Source: Shewanella sp. OMA3-2
GTDB lineage: Bacteria; Pseudomonadota; Gammaproteobacteria; Enterobacterales; Shewanellaceae
Direction: 5' to 3'
Assembly (NCBI RefSeq): GCF_021513195.1
Contig: NZ_CP090974.1
Coordinates: forward strand, 2,368,001 to 2,432,000
DNA length: 64,000 nt
Below the pieces are notes generated by a model. It was not told the origin of the DNA and made no database searches. It saw only the letters and a program-made list of their open reading frames with translations. This document shows positions 44,156 through 53,882 of the stretch, piece after piece; positions within the stretch are counted from its first letter, which is position 1, and the number at the start of each line of letters is the position of its first letter. Made by a program: the position numbers and the translations under genes.

Positions 44156-46054
44156 TTACTCAGTGCTAATAACGTTGTCTGGCTTCGCTATATAGTAACC
44201 TTGCAGCCCATCGACTAACAATTTTTCTAAGGTCAGTTTTTCATCCTGACGCTCAACGCCAGTTGCTATGACCAAAATTTTAAGGCGTTTTGCGATATCG
44301 ACAATCATTCGTATAAAAAATTTATTGTTATTATCAGATTCAATTGCACTACTGTAACTATTATCTAATTTTATATAATCAGGGCGAACTTCTCTGAAAA
44401 ATTTAAATGAGGTAAAACCTAATCCAAATCGTTCAATTGCAACTTTTGCTCCCACTTTATGTATTTCTGATACAAAATTAGCACTCGCGGTTAAATTGGC
44501 TTGCATACCTGATTCATTAACTTCGAAAACAAACCTAGATGCTTCTTTGCGATGATGAGTTAATATCTCTTTTAACCAATAAACAAAGGATTCTTGTAAA
44601 GCTGACGTTGCGCTGATATTGACACCTAACATACCAGTTAACATCGGATTTTCTTTCATTAGGGTTAGGGTATTGGTCACAATCATTTTATCTAATTCAA
44701 CGCTTAAGCCATATCGCTCAGACATGGCTATAACCGTCGCCGTTGGTAGATGTTTTTCTTCGGCATTATAAAATCTGGCTAATAATTCACGATATAAATC
44801 ATTATCGGTATTACAAGGTAAAATAGGCTGTTGGAAAAACTTGACTCCCCTACGATTAATAATATCGTTAATTGTCACTTTCCAATGTTCATCACCAAAG
44901 TTCTCATTACCATCAAACTCCGCTAAAAAGTGATAATGGTTTGGGCCTAAGGTTTGCGCAATACTGACAGCATAATCTGACATAGCGACTAAAGTGTTCG
45001 GGTCATTATCAGACTGATAGGGGACAACACCTATGTGCGCAACTGAATCTTGTTGAGTACTTTGAGTATAATCATCAAATTGCTGTTTAAGCTTTTCAAC
45101 ATAGCTCGCGCTTTCTTTTAAAGTTATGCCATCTAAAAACACTGCAAAGTCGCCGCTAGAAATTCTAAAGTTTTCAGGTTTAGCGTGTCTAGTGGCTGCA
45201 TGTCGAATGCAATGTGATAACTTGGCCAAATAGTCATCACCTGCAGTTCTACCGTGTAGCTGGTTGATATTAGCCAGTTCAGATGCTCTGATAACGACTA
45301 AAACTCCAAATAAATTTTTCTGTGATTGTGTGACTCTTTCAAGATGCGCGATAAATCTAGGACGGGTTGAGAAACTAGTAATCGGGTCTTGATAAGCGGC
45401 TTTAGTCAGCTTGTCGTTCTCCACTCTAATGACGTCTAAACTTTCTTTTAGTCTGGCACGGCACTTTTCTAATGCAAGCCCAAGAGGTTGCAATATGCCC
45501 CTTAAGCGTGACATCTCTACCGCCTGGAAAGAAAGCGTAGAAATGCTATCGATATATTGCGCTGCATACTTGATACGACGTTTATGTACCATAATGAGTA
45601 TTACAAATAACAGCATCAGTAGCAGATACGCCAAAAATAGTAACAGGGTAACTTCTTCAAGTTGATACAGGCTGGTTTCTATCGCTGAAATTGGGCTGAG
45701 AACGATTTGCATACGGCCATCAGGGAAAGTGAAACTATATCCAAGATCAATGTTAAATATTTTATCGGCAAATGATTGATCTACTTTTACAAGCGAACCA
45801 TAAGTAAAGTTATGAATGCTGTCAGAATTATGGACATATTGAAAAAACTGGAAGTCATAGTCTCTGCTGAATGTTTTAAATAAATCATCACCATTACCCG
45901 TCCAATAACTGTATTTTTCAACATATTCGGCAAAATGTTGTCGCGCAGCATCGCCTTGTATTTGTACCTGACGGTTTTCAATTGTGTAAATTCGATAAAA
46001 GAGTAGACCGAAGACGATTAGCAGCACAAATTGAAAGGATTTTGATAAGCCCAT
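44156..46054 (-). CDS. Membrane protein with degenerate GGDEF and EAL domains
   Basis: A 632-residue protein. Transmembrane helix 1 (residues ~7-22) is followed by a ~120-residue periplasmic part and a second helix (~150-172). A HAMP-like stretch and a GGDEF domain follow (~240-370); the active-site motif is S-S-G-D-F instead of GGDEF, so cyclase activity is unlikely. The C-terminal EAL domain (~395-625) has ELL instead of EAL (YRELLARF), and only some of the metal ligands are visible (LDNSYS). Thus both halves look catalytically inert and it probably binds c-di-GMP or acts as a scaffold, like LapD or CsrD/MshH. Which of those it is cannot be told here. Confidence 0.8.
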   Translation of the reverse strand: MGLSKSFQFVLLIVFGLLFYRIYTIENRQVQIQGDAARQHFAEYVEKYSYWTGNGDDLFKTFSRDYDFQFFQYVHNSDSIHNFTYGSLVKVDQSFADKIFNIDLGYSFTFPDGRMQIVLSPISAIETSLYQLEEVTLLLFLAYLLLMLLFVILIMVHKRRIKYAAQYIDSISTLSFQAVEMSRLRGILQPLGLALEKCRARLKESLDVIRVENDKLTKAAYQDPITSFSTRPRFIAHLERVTQSQKNLFGVLVVIRASELANINQLHGRTAGDDYLAKLSHCIRHAATRHAKPENFRISSGDFAVFLDGITLKESASYVEKLKQQFDDYTQSTQQDSVAHIGVVPYQSDNDPNTLVAMSDYAVSIAQTLGPNHYHFLAEFDGNENFGDEHWKVTINDIINRRGVKFFQQPILPCNTDNDLYRELLARFYNAEEKHLPTATVIAMSERYGLSVELDKMIVTNTLTLMKENPMLTGMLGVNISATSALQESFVYWLKEILTHHRKEASRFVFEVNESGMQANLTASANFVSEIHKVGAKVAIERFGLGFTSFKFFREVRPDYIKLDNSYSSAIESDNNNKFFIRMIVDIAKRLKILVIATGVERQDEKLTLEKLLVDGLQGYYIAKPDNVISTE

Positions 46055-46327
46055 AACATATCCATTTTATAAAAGTGATCCTTTATGTACCAACACTAAA
46101 GGTAAAGCAATATTAAGACAATATACGCTTTCGAGTATCCTTGTACGCTCAATAAGCGGGTTCATTATAAGCATTTTGGAAGGATAACAGAATTTGGTAA
46201 CTCAAATCATTAGCCTGAATAGACTATATTTTAGCACTTTATGAATTATTTGCTTAATACTAATAGGGGGGGGGAGGTTTTTAAAAATTAATTTTTGATC
46301 ATAAACCATTCTTTCATAAACTAAGTA

Positions 46328-46403
46328 TGGCTCCCCAGACTGGACTTGAACCAGTGACATACGGATTAACAGTCCGCCGTTCTACCGACTGAACTACTGG
46401 GGA
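46328..46403 (-). tRNA. tRNA-Asn (GUU), copy 5 in transcription order
   Basis: A 76-base tRNA with encoded CCA. The acceptor stem UCCCCAG pairs with CUGGGGA, the anticodon loop is CUGUUAA (anticodon GUU), and the T-arm is GGUUCAAGUCC. Identical in sequence to the other four copies. Nearest to the GGDEF-EAL gene. Confidence 0.97.
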
Positions 46404-46431
46404 ATTGATATACTTAATACTCAGTTTTTGA

Positions 46432-46507
46432 TGGCTCCCCAGACTGGACTTGAACCAGTGACATACGGATTAACAGTCCGCCGTTCTACCGACTGAACTA
46501 CTGGGGA
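46432..46507 (-). tRNA. tRNA-Asn (GUU), copy 4 in transcription order
   Basis: Identical 76-base tRNA-Asn including CCA; separated from the neighbouring copies by 28 and 20 bases of unrelated spacer. Confidence 0.97.
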
Positions 46508-46527
46508 AATGATCAAATACGTTTAAG

Positions 46528-46603
46528 TGGCTCCCCAGACTGGACTTGAACCAGTGACATACGGATTAACAGTCCGCCGTTCTACCGACTGAACTACTGG
46601 GGA
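46528..46603 (-). tRNA. tRNA-Asn (GUU), copy 3 in transcription order
   Basis: Identical 76-base tRNA-Asn with the GUU anticodon and encoded CCA; spacers of 20 and 23 bases flank it. Confidence 0.97.
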
Positions 46604-46626
46604 ATACTTAAAACGCTATATTATAT

Positions 46627-46702
46627 TGGCTCCCCAGACTGGACTTGAACCAGTGACATACGGATTAACAGTCCGCCGTTCTACCGACTGAACTACTGGG
46701 GA
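46627..46702 (-). tRNA. tRNA-Asn (GUU), copy 2 in transcription order
   Basis: Identical 76-base tRNA-Asn including CCA; spacers of 23 and 33 bases flank it. Confidence 0.97.
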
Positions 46703-46735
46703 ATGATATAATACTGTTACCAACAATTTTGCTAA

Positions 46736-46811
46736 TGGCTCCCCAGACTGGACTTGAACCAGTGACATACGGATTAACAGTCCGCCGTTCTACCGACTGA
46801 ACTACTGGGGA
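46736..46811 (-). tRNA. tRNA-Asn (GUU), copy 1 in transcription order
   Basis: First tRNA of the array on the minus strand, identical to the others. The promoter of the array lies 37-65 bases upstream of its 5' end. Confidence 0.97.
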
Positions 46812-46847
46812 ATAGTTTTTAGCAATGTATTGCTGAGAACGGAGCGC

Positions 46848-46876
46848 ATAGTAAAACGCCTAGTTGCATGAGTCAA
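46848..46876 (-). promoter_or_regulatory. Sigma-70 promoter of the tRNA-Asn array
   Basis: On the minus strand TTGACT (46876-46871) and TACTAT (46853-46848) are 17 bases apart, followed by a GC-rich GCGCTCC discriminator as in stable-RNA promoters under stringent control. Confidence 0.8.
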
Positions 46877-47208
46877 CTCGAGTTATAGAAAAAAGTGCAA
46901 TTTACTTGTTAACTGCTCATGTAATGTGCATCGTGCACGACTTTTCAGCATTTATTGCCAAATTCGGCTGTTTTAGTTGGTAATAATGTTTTATCAAATA
47001 TCATCCTTTTTCGCTCAAGTAAGTGACGGTGTTGTTATTTCATCGGATAAATAACATTAATAGTGAGCTTAATGCCACGATCTAAGCCACATTTTGTGAA
47101 CAGAACAGAACAGAACAGGACACAAAAGTATTACTACGTAAGTTATTTAGTGATTATTAATTTCACAGGCTGTCCTATTTCTTGTCTTCGTTATATGTAT
47201 GCTTAACT
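46877..47208. repeat. Intergenic region with (GAACA)4 tandem repeat
   Basis: No gene is seen between the tRNA promoter and the inverted-repeat element. A pentanucleotide, GAACA, is repeated about four times at 47098-47118. The rest is AT-rich with no ORF I can support. Confidence 0.6.
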
Positions 47209-47406
47209 AACCTGAACTCGGGATAATAAAAGGTTTTCAAACAGCCCTTTGTCTCGCTAACTGCATTGAATGAACTTGCAATAAGCTAGCTATTGACGCG
47301 TTAATTCGCCTTGTTTTAGCAAAACAAATGACAAGTTTGAAATATTTTAACCCTAATGCTTTGATATTAAGCATTCTGTTTCCATCTCTTATCCCGAGTT
47401 CAGGTT
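47209..47406. mobile_element. MITE-like element with 18-bp perfect terminal inverted repeats
   Basis: AACCTGAACTCGGGATAA at 47209-47226 is the exact reverse complement of TTATCCCGAGTTCAGGTT at 47389-47406, bounding 198 bp without coding potential. The size, perfect terminal repeats and lack of a transposase are as in a non-autonomous transposable element. Similar but imperfect single ends occur at about 8878 and 55462. A target duplication of AACT or TAACT type flanks it loosely but is not certain. Confidence 0.65.
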
Positions 47407-47990
47407 AACTAATGTTTACTCATACGATTGGACAGGGTAAAAAATAACATGAGAATGCTATCCCTTGCAGATAACCTTAGATTAACTTTCAAATGTAGTA
47501 AACTTTCATCCAGTCTAGTCGATGCTTAAATGAATTAACCATAACGTCAAGCCCGCACCCCGACTGAGGTTGTGTGAGTTATCCACTAAATCTGTGGATA
47601 AGCTTGTGGGTTACTCTGTTTTGCTGCCTGCAAACGCTGATTAAGCCTCGGTTCAACTTAAAATGGTAGATTTATTTGGCAAGCAATTAAGCTATTGTTT
47701 TTTATGATATAAAAAAATGCAAGCGGTTTTTCTGTTGTGACAGATCCCAAGTTGCAAAAATGTAATCAGTTTCAAACAAGCATTGTGCATTAAATTGCAG
47801 TTTCTACTGTGGTTTAGCTTAGTAATTGAGCTTTTTAGCGACAAAACAGATCTTGTTTGATTATTTCATGATTTGATCATTAAATTGTCACACTTTTACT
47901 TTTAAGGTTAAAAAGTCCTAAAATATTATCTAGGGTTAATGGCTATTTTTTATTATGATAATGACAATATTTAATCATTAGAGTACCTGC
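47407..47990. other. Leader region upstream of uvrB
   Basis: About 580 bases without a convincing ORF. It contains the paired DnaA boxes listed separately, and no classical LexA box (CTG-N10-CAG) that I could find. The uvrB promoter must lie here. Confidence 0.5.
47579..47601. promoter_or_regulatory. Inverted pair of DnaA boxes upstream of uvrB
   Basis: TTATCCACT is followed, after five bases, by TGTGGATAA (the reverse complement of TTATCCACA). Both fit the DnaA box consensus TTATNCACA. They are ~390 bases upstream of the uvrB start. In E. coli a DnaA box has been described near uvrB, so a role in expression is possible. Confidence 0.6.
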
Positions 47991-50009
47991 GTGTCAGAAA
48001 AGATTTTTCGTTTAGCCTCCCAATATACCCCAGCAGGTGATCAGCCAACCGCAATAGCGCAATTAGTTGAAGGGATACGTAACGGTATTGCCAGCCAAAC
48101 TTTGCTAGGCGTTACGGGATCGGGGAAAACCTATACCATTGCCAATGTCATTGAGACTATGGGGCGCCCAACGATTATTATGGCACCAAACAAAACACTT
48201 GCCGCTCAGCTTTACGGTGAGATGAAAGAGTTTTTCCCTGATAATGCGGTTGAGTATTTTGTGTCTTACTACGATTACTATCAACCTGAAGCTTATGTGC
48301 CCGCGTCAAACACCTTTATAGAGAAAGATGCATCTGTTAATGCGCATATCGAACAAATGCGCCTGTCAGCGACTAAAGCACTTTTAGAGCGTAAAGATGT
48401 GGTGTTGATTGCCTCGGTTTCAGCCATTTATGGATTAGGCGATCCAGATTCGTATTTGAAAATGTTACTGCACCTTCGCCAGGGCGACTTTATGGGGCAG
48501 CGAGATATATTGATCCGGCTCAGTGAACTGCAGTACAAGCGCAATGATATTGAACTTCAGCGGGGGACTTACCGAGTGCGTGGCGAAGTGATTGACATTT
48601 TTCCAGCTGATTCAGAAAGAGATGCCATTAGAATTGAGCTTTTTGATGATGAAATTGAGCGTTTAAGTGAGTTTGACCCACTAACCGGACACATCATTAA
48701 ACGTATCGTTCGCACCACGATTTATCCTAAAACCCATTATGTTACCCCAAAGTCAAAGATTTTGGCAGCAACAGAATTCATCAAAGAAGAGCTACGTGAG
48801 CGAAGAGAGTATTTGCTTGAAAATCATAAACTAATAGAAGCGCAGCGGATCACTGAACGAGTGCAGTATGATATAGAAATGATGGTAGAGCTTGGATATT
48901 GCTCTGGCATTGAAAATTATTCACGCTACTTGTCAGGCAGGGCACCTGGCGAAGGTCCGCCAACATTATTAGATTATTTACCCGCAGACGGTTTGCTTAT
49001 CATTGATGAATCACATGTTACCGTACCGCAGATTGGTGCCATGTATAAGGGTGATAGAAGCCGCAAAACTAATTTGGTGGATTATGGTTTTCGACTCCCT
49101 TCAGCATTAGACAATAGGCCATTAAAGTTTGAAGAGTTTGAGAACTTAATGCCGCAAACCATTTTTGTATCAGCCACTCCAAGCCAATATGAGCTAGACA
49201 AAAGCGAAGGTGAAATTGCTGAACAGGTAGTTCGACCCACTGGTTTATTGGATCCTGTCATTGAAGTGCGACCGGTTGGAATACAAGTCGACGATTTGTT
49301 ATCTGAAATTCATAAAAGGGTGGCGGTGAATGAACGTGTTTTAGTCACCACGCTAACCAAGAAAATGAGTGAAGACTTAACAGATTACCTTGATGAACAT
49401 GGGGTTAAGGTGCGCTATTTACATTCAGACATCGACACTGTTGAGCGCATGGAGATTATTCGCGATCTTCGTTTAGGGCATTTTGATGTATTGGTTGGGA
49501 TTAACTTATTACGTGAAGGTCTAGATTTACCTGAAGTATCGTTAGTGTGTATTTTAGATGCAGACAAAGAAGGTTTCCTGCGTTCAGAGCGTTCATTAAT
49601 TCAAACCATTGGCCGAGCAGCGCGTAATATTAACGGTAAAGTGATTTTATATGCTGACAGAATCACTAACTCAATGGCCAAAGCCATCGGTGAGACTGAT
49701 AGGCGCCGTGAGAAGCAGCGACTGCATAATGAAGCCAATGGCATTATTCCAAGGGGCGTGGTTAAAAATATCACAGATGTGATGGATATGGGTGACAGTA
49801 AGCCTAGCAAGCGAGCTAATAAAAACAGTCAATATGATAAAGTGGCTGAGCCTCAAACCCAATATGTCAGTATTGCTGATTTAAGTCATCAAATAGACCG
49901 ACTTGAAAAACAGATGCATGAACATGCGAAAAATCTCGAGTTTGAACAGGCTGCAGCTGTTCGTGATGAAGTTAAACAATTAAGAGACCAATTGATTTTA
50001 ACATCCTAG
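47991..50009 (+). CDS. uvrB: UvrABC excinuclease subunit B
   Basis: A 672-residue helicase-like DNA repair protein. The Walker A motif is [14 protein letters not shown], the beta-hairpin region [23 protein letters not shown] is conserved, and the C-terminal UVR motif ([20 protein letters not shown]) is present. UvrB loads onto damaged DNA with UvrA and positions UvrC. It starts with GTG at 47991, with GAG seven bases before. It is single in its transcript, followed by a bidirectional terminator shared with asnS. Confidence 0.98.
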   Translation: MSEKIFRLASQYTPAGDQPTAIAQLVEGIRNGIASQTLLGVTGSGKTYTIANVIETMGRPTIIMAPNKTLAAQLYGEMKEFFPDNAVEYFVSYYDYYQPEAYVPASNTFIEKDASVNAHIEQMRLSATKALLERKDVVLIASVSAIYGLGDPDSYLKMLLHLRQGDFMGQRDILIRLSELQYKRNDIELQRGTYRVRGEVIDIFPADSERDAIRIELFDDEIERLSEFDPLTGHIIKRIVRTTIYPKTHYVTPKSKILAATEFIKEELRERREYLLENHKLIEAQRITERVQYDIEMMVELGYCSGIENYSRYLSGRAPGEGPPTLLDYLPADGLLIIDESHVTVPQIGAMYKGDRSRKTNLVDYGFRLPSALDNRPLKFEEFENLMPQTIFVSATPSQYELDKSEGEIAEQVVRPTGLLDPVIEVRPVGIQVDDLLSEIHKRVAVNERVLVTTLTKKMSEDLTDYLDEHGVKVRYLHSDIDTVERMEIIRDLRLGHFDVLVGINLLREGLDLPEVSLVCILDADKEGFLRSERSLIQTIGRAARNINGKVILYADRITNSMAKAIGETDRRREKQRLHNEANGIIPRGVVKNITDVMDMGDSKPSKRANKNSQYDKVAEPQTQYVSIADLSHQIDRLEKQMHEHAKNLEFEQAAAVRDEVKQLRDQLILTS

Positions 50010-50043
50010 TTTTAAACACTTAGTGCTGTAAATTCAACGGATA

Positions 50044-50072
50044 AAAAAACGCGCAATGATAGCGCGTTTTTT
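50044..50072. terminator. Bidirectional terminator between uvrB and asnS
   Basis: AAAAACGCGC / GCGCGTTTTT arms enclose a seven-base loop; T tracts lie on both sides, so it serves both convergent genes. Confidence 0.9.
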
Positions 50073-50087
50073 ATTATAAATAGGTGT

Positions 50088-51488
50088 TTAGAAGCTTGCA
50101 GAACGTGGCGAACGCGGGAATGGAATAACATCACGAATGTTGTTAACACCAGTCACATACGACACTAAACGCTCGAAACCTAAACCAAAACCTGAATGAG
50201 GCACTGTGCCATAACGACGTAGGTCACGATACCACCAGTAATCCTCTTGGCTCAGATCCATTTCAGCTAAACGCTTATCAAGTACGTCTAAACGCTCTTC
50301 ACGCTGCGCACCACCGATAATTTCACCAATGCCAGGGGCTAAGACGTCCATTGCGGCAACCGTTTTACCGTCATCGTTTAAGCGCATATAGAAAGCTTTA
50401 ATGTCTTTCGGGTAGTTTTTCACTACAACTGGCGCTTTAAAGTGTTCTTCAGCTAAGTAACGCTCGTGCTCAGACTGTAAATCGATACCCCATTCCACAG
50501 CGAACTCAAACTTTTTACCGCAGTTTTTAAGAATTTCAACAGCATCAGTGTAATCGACTTGGGCGAAATCACTGCTAACGAATGACTGTAAACGTTCAAT
50601 AACGGTTTTATCAACTCGCTCATTAAAGAAATTTAAGTCGTCCATGCGCTCTTCAAGAACCGCTTTAAATGCAAATTTAAGCATTTTTTCAGCTAATTCA
50701 GCAGCATCATCCAGTGTGGCAAACGCCACTTCAGGTTCAACCATCCAGAATTCCGCAAGGTGGCGGGTCGTGTTGGAGTTTTCCGCACGGAAAGTTGGCC
50801 CAAAGGTATACACTTTTGATAAGGCACAAGCATAGGTTTCAGCGTTTAATTGACCAGATACGGTTAAGAATGACTCTTTTCCGAAAAAATCTTTATCATA
50901 ATCGACTTTGCCGTCAGCGGTGCGGGGTAAGTTTTCCATGTCTAATGTCGACACGCGGAACATTTCCCCTGCACCTTCACAGTCAGATGCAGTGATAAGC
51001 GGGGTAGATACCCAGATAAAACCTTCTTCATGGTAGAAACGATGGATAGCTTGCGATAAACAGTTACGTACTCGGGCTACAGCACCAATAATATTAGTGC
51101 GTGGGCGTAAATGCGCAAGTTCACGCAAATGCTCAATCGAGTGACGCTTAGCTGACATGGGATATGTATCAGGATCATCGACAAAACCTGTGACTAACAA
51201 TTCAGACACTTGTAATTCAAATGCTTGACCTGCGCCAGGAGAGGCAACGACTTCACCGGTCATTACAACAGAACAGCCTGCAGTCAATTTCAATACATCG
51301 TCATTGTAATTGGCTAGGCTATTTGGCACTACGCCTTGAATTGGGTCAAAACATGAGCCGTCATATACGGCCAAGAAAGAGATACCCGCTTTTGAATCAC
51401 GACGAGTTCTTACCCAGCCACGTACAGTGACTTGCGAACCAACGGCGTGTTCACCTTTAAATACAGAAGCGACAGATGCAATGCTCAT
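50088..51488 (-). CDS. asnS: Asparaginyl-tRNA synthetase
   Basis: A 466-residue class IIb aminoacyl-tRNA synthetase, equal in length to the E. coli enzyme. The N-terminal OB-fold contains [26 protein letters not shown]; motif 2 is [16 protein letters not shown] and motif 3 is [15 protein letters not shown]. The start at 51488 ([13 protein letters not shown]) aligns with known enzymes; the longer ORF adds seven residues. It lies 3.3 kb from the five tRNA-Asn genes it must charge. Confidence 0.98.
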   Translation of the reverse strand: MSIASVASVFKGEHAVGSQVTVRGWVRTRRDSKAGISFLAVYDGSCFDPIQGVVPNSLANYNDDVLKLTAGCSVVMTGEVVASPGAGQAFELQVSELLVTGFVDDPDTYPMSAKRHSIEHLRELAHLRPRTNIIGAVARVRNCLSQAIHRFYHEEGFIWVSTPLITASDCEGAGEMFRVSTLDMENLPRTADGKVDYDKDFFGKESFLTVSGQLNAETYACALSKVYTFGPTFRAENSNTTRHLAEFWMVEPEVAFATLDDAAELAEKMLKFAFKAVLEERMDDLNFFNERVDKTVIERLQSFVSSDFAQVDYTDAVEILKNCGKKFEFAVEWGIDLQSEHERYLAEEHFKAPVVVKNYPKDIKAFYMRLNDDGKTVAAMDVLAPGIGEIIGGAQREERLDVLDKRLAEMDLSQEDYWWYRDLRRYGTVPHSGFGLGFERLVSYVTGVNNIRDVIPFPRSPRSASF

Positions 51489-51739
51489 TGTTGCTTTATT
51501 CTCCAACATTAAAATAGTATGTGATTTTGTCTTTATCTTACCTTTATGGTGGCTTTTCTCAAGCTGAAAACGCTATTCTAGGAATATTTTGTTATAGTTT
51601 TAATTCACAGGTTTAAATACGGACTGAAATTAACCTAGTATTTGTGTTTGTTGCTGGGTGTGAGCCATTTGGCTTCTCTAATTTGGTTTGATTGAATTTG
51701 AGTTAATGGATTTTATTGAATAGTCGCTAAGGAAACAGC

Positions 51740-52075
51740 ATGTCGCGGTTAGGTTTATTGCAAGTTATATTGACCATATTGTCTTTGTTAGGCTGGAGTT
51801 TGGCTATTTATGCCTTACTTATTTATGGTGAGGCAAGGCCGGATCGTGCGGTTGGTTACTTCCTATCAAAAGGGGTTGAGGTGCGGTTTAATTGGGATCC
51901 TGTTTTAACGGTAAAATTAGAATATATTATTTGGTGGTGTGCGGGGGTAAGTTTACTTAATTTGTTGGTTAACTTTTATGCAAAAACGACTACTCGAATG
52001 GGAGTCTGGTTTAATATTCCTTTGTTATTGCTAGTGTCCTTATCTGCAGGTTTATATATTCGCTTTGTTATTTAA
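51740..52075 (+). CDS. Hypothetical small membrane protein with three helices
   Basis: A 111-residue protein with hydrophobic helices at residues ~6-28, ~63-82 and ~92-109. The loop between the first two holds KGVEVRFNWDPVLTVKLEY. No family is recognised. A good AAGGA-like site precedes the ATG. Its 3' end overlaps the end of the convergent Nudix gene by 24 bases, so there is no room for an intervening terminator. Confidence 0.7.
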   Translation: MSRLGLLQVILTILSLLGWSLAIYALLIYGEARPDRAVGYFLSKGVEVRFNWDPVLTVKLEYIIWWCAGVSLLNLLVNFYAKTTTRMGVWFNIPLLLLVSLSAGLYIRFVI

Positions 52076-52657
52076 CAAGGGATAGTCACCAATATGGCGA
52101 CACAGTAAGTCAATTATCGCTGCCGTCACCCCCCAAATAAATTTATCCTCAAATGGCATATAGTGCACTTGATAACAGGTGCCTTTGCGCCAGTGTTGGC
52201 CTAAATGACGATTACTCGTCTGTTTAAAATAATTAAGTGGCACCGTAAAACAGCTGGCTACTTCACCAGGATCAATTGTTAACACAAAAGGTTGTTTGAT
52301 AATGCCAACGATTGGCGTGATTTGAAATCCGGTGAATGTTTTGTGCGGTGGGAACGAGCCAATTACATCTACATTACTTCTTTGCAGGCCAATCTCTTCT
52401 TGTGCTTCACGCAGTGCGGTATCGACTGCATCATGGTCGCTTTGTTCAAATTTGCCGCCAGGAAAACTAATTTGACCTGGATGATGACGTAAATGCATTG
52501 CGCGTTTAGTTAACACCAGATAAAGCTCACCATCTATCTGCTGAATAGGAATCAGCACCGCGGCTTCTCTGCCTGGGTAATGTGCGGGTGCAGAGGTAAT
52601 GTTATTCACTGAAAGTGGTTGAAGTTGAAAACGGATCAAAAATTCATTTAATTGCAT
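52052..52657 (-). CDS. CoA pyrophosphatase (Nudix hydrolase)
   Basis: A 201-residue Nudix enzyme. The extended CoA motif LVLTKRAMHLRHHPGQISFPGG is followed directly by the Nudix box GGKFEQSDHDAVDTALREAQ then EEIGL, matching G-x5-E-x7-REUxEExGU. Enzymes of this type (NudL/CoAse) split CoA to 4'-phosphopantetheine and 3',5'-ADP. The gene faces the small membrane protein, overlapping by 24 bases. Confidence 0.92.
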   Translation of the reverse strand: MQLNEFLIRFQLQPLSVNNITSAPAHYPGREAAVLIPIQQIDGELYLVLTKRAMHLRHHPGQISFPGGKFEQSDHDAVDTALREAQEEIGLQRSNVDVIGSFPPHKTFTGFQITPIVGIIKQPFVLTIDPGEVASCFTVPLNYFKQTSNRHLGQHWRKGTCYQVHYMPFEDKFIWGVTAAIIDLLCRHIGDYPLLNNKANI

Positions 52658-52848
52658 GTTGAGTGATTAATTCCGATGAGGCTTATCAATAATATGGTTT
52701 ATTAACCTTAGTCATAATTAGGCTAACCTAGCTTATGTATATTAAAAAGCTTTATCTGATTTTTATGTTAAACGGATAAATTATCGAGCTATCTTGTAGT
52801 CAGTTAGCAACTTCAGTAGTCTTGTTTTCTTTTTTGGTGAAATATACT

Positions 52849-53745
52849 GTGATTGCTAATTTATTATTGTTGTTAACTGCTGCGGTTTGGGGCTTTGGGT
52901 TTGTGGCTCAATCCTTAGGGATGGAACATTTAGCCCCCTTTATGTTTAATAGTTTACGGTTTTTTATTGGTGCGCTGAGTTTATTGCCATTAATCTGGTA
53001 TTTTGCCAACAAAAAAACCTTACTAGTGGGTCAAAAAAAATCACTTTTAATAGCCTCTATGAGTGCTGGCTCAGTATTGTTTATCGCCGCATCATTACAA
53101 CAAGTTGGCTTACAGTATACGTCAGCGGCCAATGCTGGATTTATCACTGGCTTATACATTGTCATAGTGCCGATACTTGGGCTTATTCTTAAACATCAAA
53201 CCGGCGTTAATACTTGGGTTGGTTGTGCTATTGCTGTGGTTGGCTTATATTTTTTAAGTATCAAAGACGATATGAGCATCGGTTATGGTGATTTATTACA
53301 GCTTATTGGAGCTGTATTCTGGGCAATACATATTTTGATCATCGACCATTTTGCCAAAAAACACTCGCCGATCCTACTGTCTCATTTACAATTTATTTTC
53401 TGTGGTTTATTAAGCATTACTGTGTCTATGATGATCGAAACTACTGTGATTGCTAACATAGGATTAGCCTGGGCTGCATTAGCTTATTCTGGGATTATTT
53501 CAGTTGGAGTCGGTTATACATTACAAGTTGTCGCGCAAAAAAATGCTCATCCCGCCCATGTCGCTATTATTCTCAGTTTAGAGACGGTGTTTGCTGCAAT
53601 TGGCGGCATTCTTATTCTTGGTGAGAGCTTAGATGCTCGAGCATTACTTGGATGTGGATTGATGTTGATAGGCATTTTAGTATCACAAATACCATTACGC
53701 TATTTTGTCAAATCTTGGGGTCAACAAAAGCAACCTATGATGTAA
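52849..53745 (+). CDS. DMT-superfamily EamA transporter
   Basis: A ~298-residue protein with about ten hydrophobic helices in two EamA repeats (ANLLLLLTAAVWGFGFVAQSL and a second from LLQLIGAVFWAIHILIID). It is a probable drug/metabolite exporter; the substrate is unknown. The start is uncertain: GTG at 52849 follows GGTGA by eight bases, while TTG at 52822 or GTG at 52837 would extend it. The next minus-strand gene is the Nudix hydrolase. Confidence 0.85.
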   Translation: MIANLLLLLTAAVWGFGFVAQSLGMEHLAPFMFNSLRFFIGALSLLPLIWYFANKKTLLVGQKKSLLIASMSAGSVLFIAASLQQVGLQYTSAANAGFITGLYIVIVPILGLILKHQTGVNTWVGCAIAVVGLYFLSIKDDMSIGYGDLLQLIGAVFWAIHILIIDHFAKKHSPILLSHLQFIFCGLLSITVSMMIETTVIANIGLAWAALAYSGIISVGVGYTLQVVAQKNAHPAHVAIILSLETVFAAIGGILILGESLDARALLGCGLMLIGILVSQIPLRYFVKSWGQQKQPMM

Positions 53746-53882
53746 ACTATTTTAGTGGTCTGGCTTCTATTTAGTTGCCGGCCACTTTCTAAATGCCCAA
53801 AATAATAAACAAATAAGTTAATGCAACACAGCGCATAGATTCAGCTTATGTTGCATTGACCTGCTAGTAGGGGGCATTCAGA

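Noticed and set aside
46055-46327. A terminator for the tRNA array
   Set aside because: Only a weak AAAAATTAATTTTT palindrome is present, not a convincing stem with loop and T run.
46328-46811. Regularly spaced 76-base repeats resembling a CRISPR array
   Set aside because: Each repeat folds as a complete tRNA-Asn with CCA and GUU anticodon; the spacers are only intergenic.
47740-47752. CTGTTGTGACAG upstream of uvrB as an SOS (LexA) box
   Set aside because: The LexA box needs CTGT-N8-ACAG (16 bases); this is 12 bases, and no other LexA-like box was found in the leader.
47953-47970. TATGATAATGACAATA as a Fur-type site before uvrB
   Set aside because: It is a poor match in AT-rich DNA and uvrB is not an iron gene.
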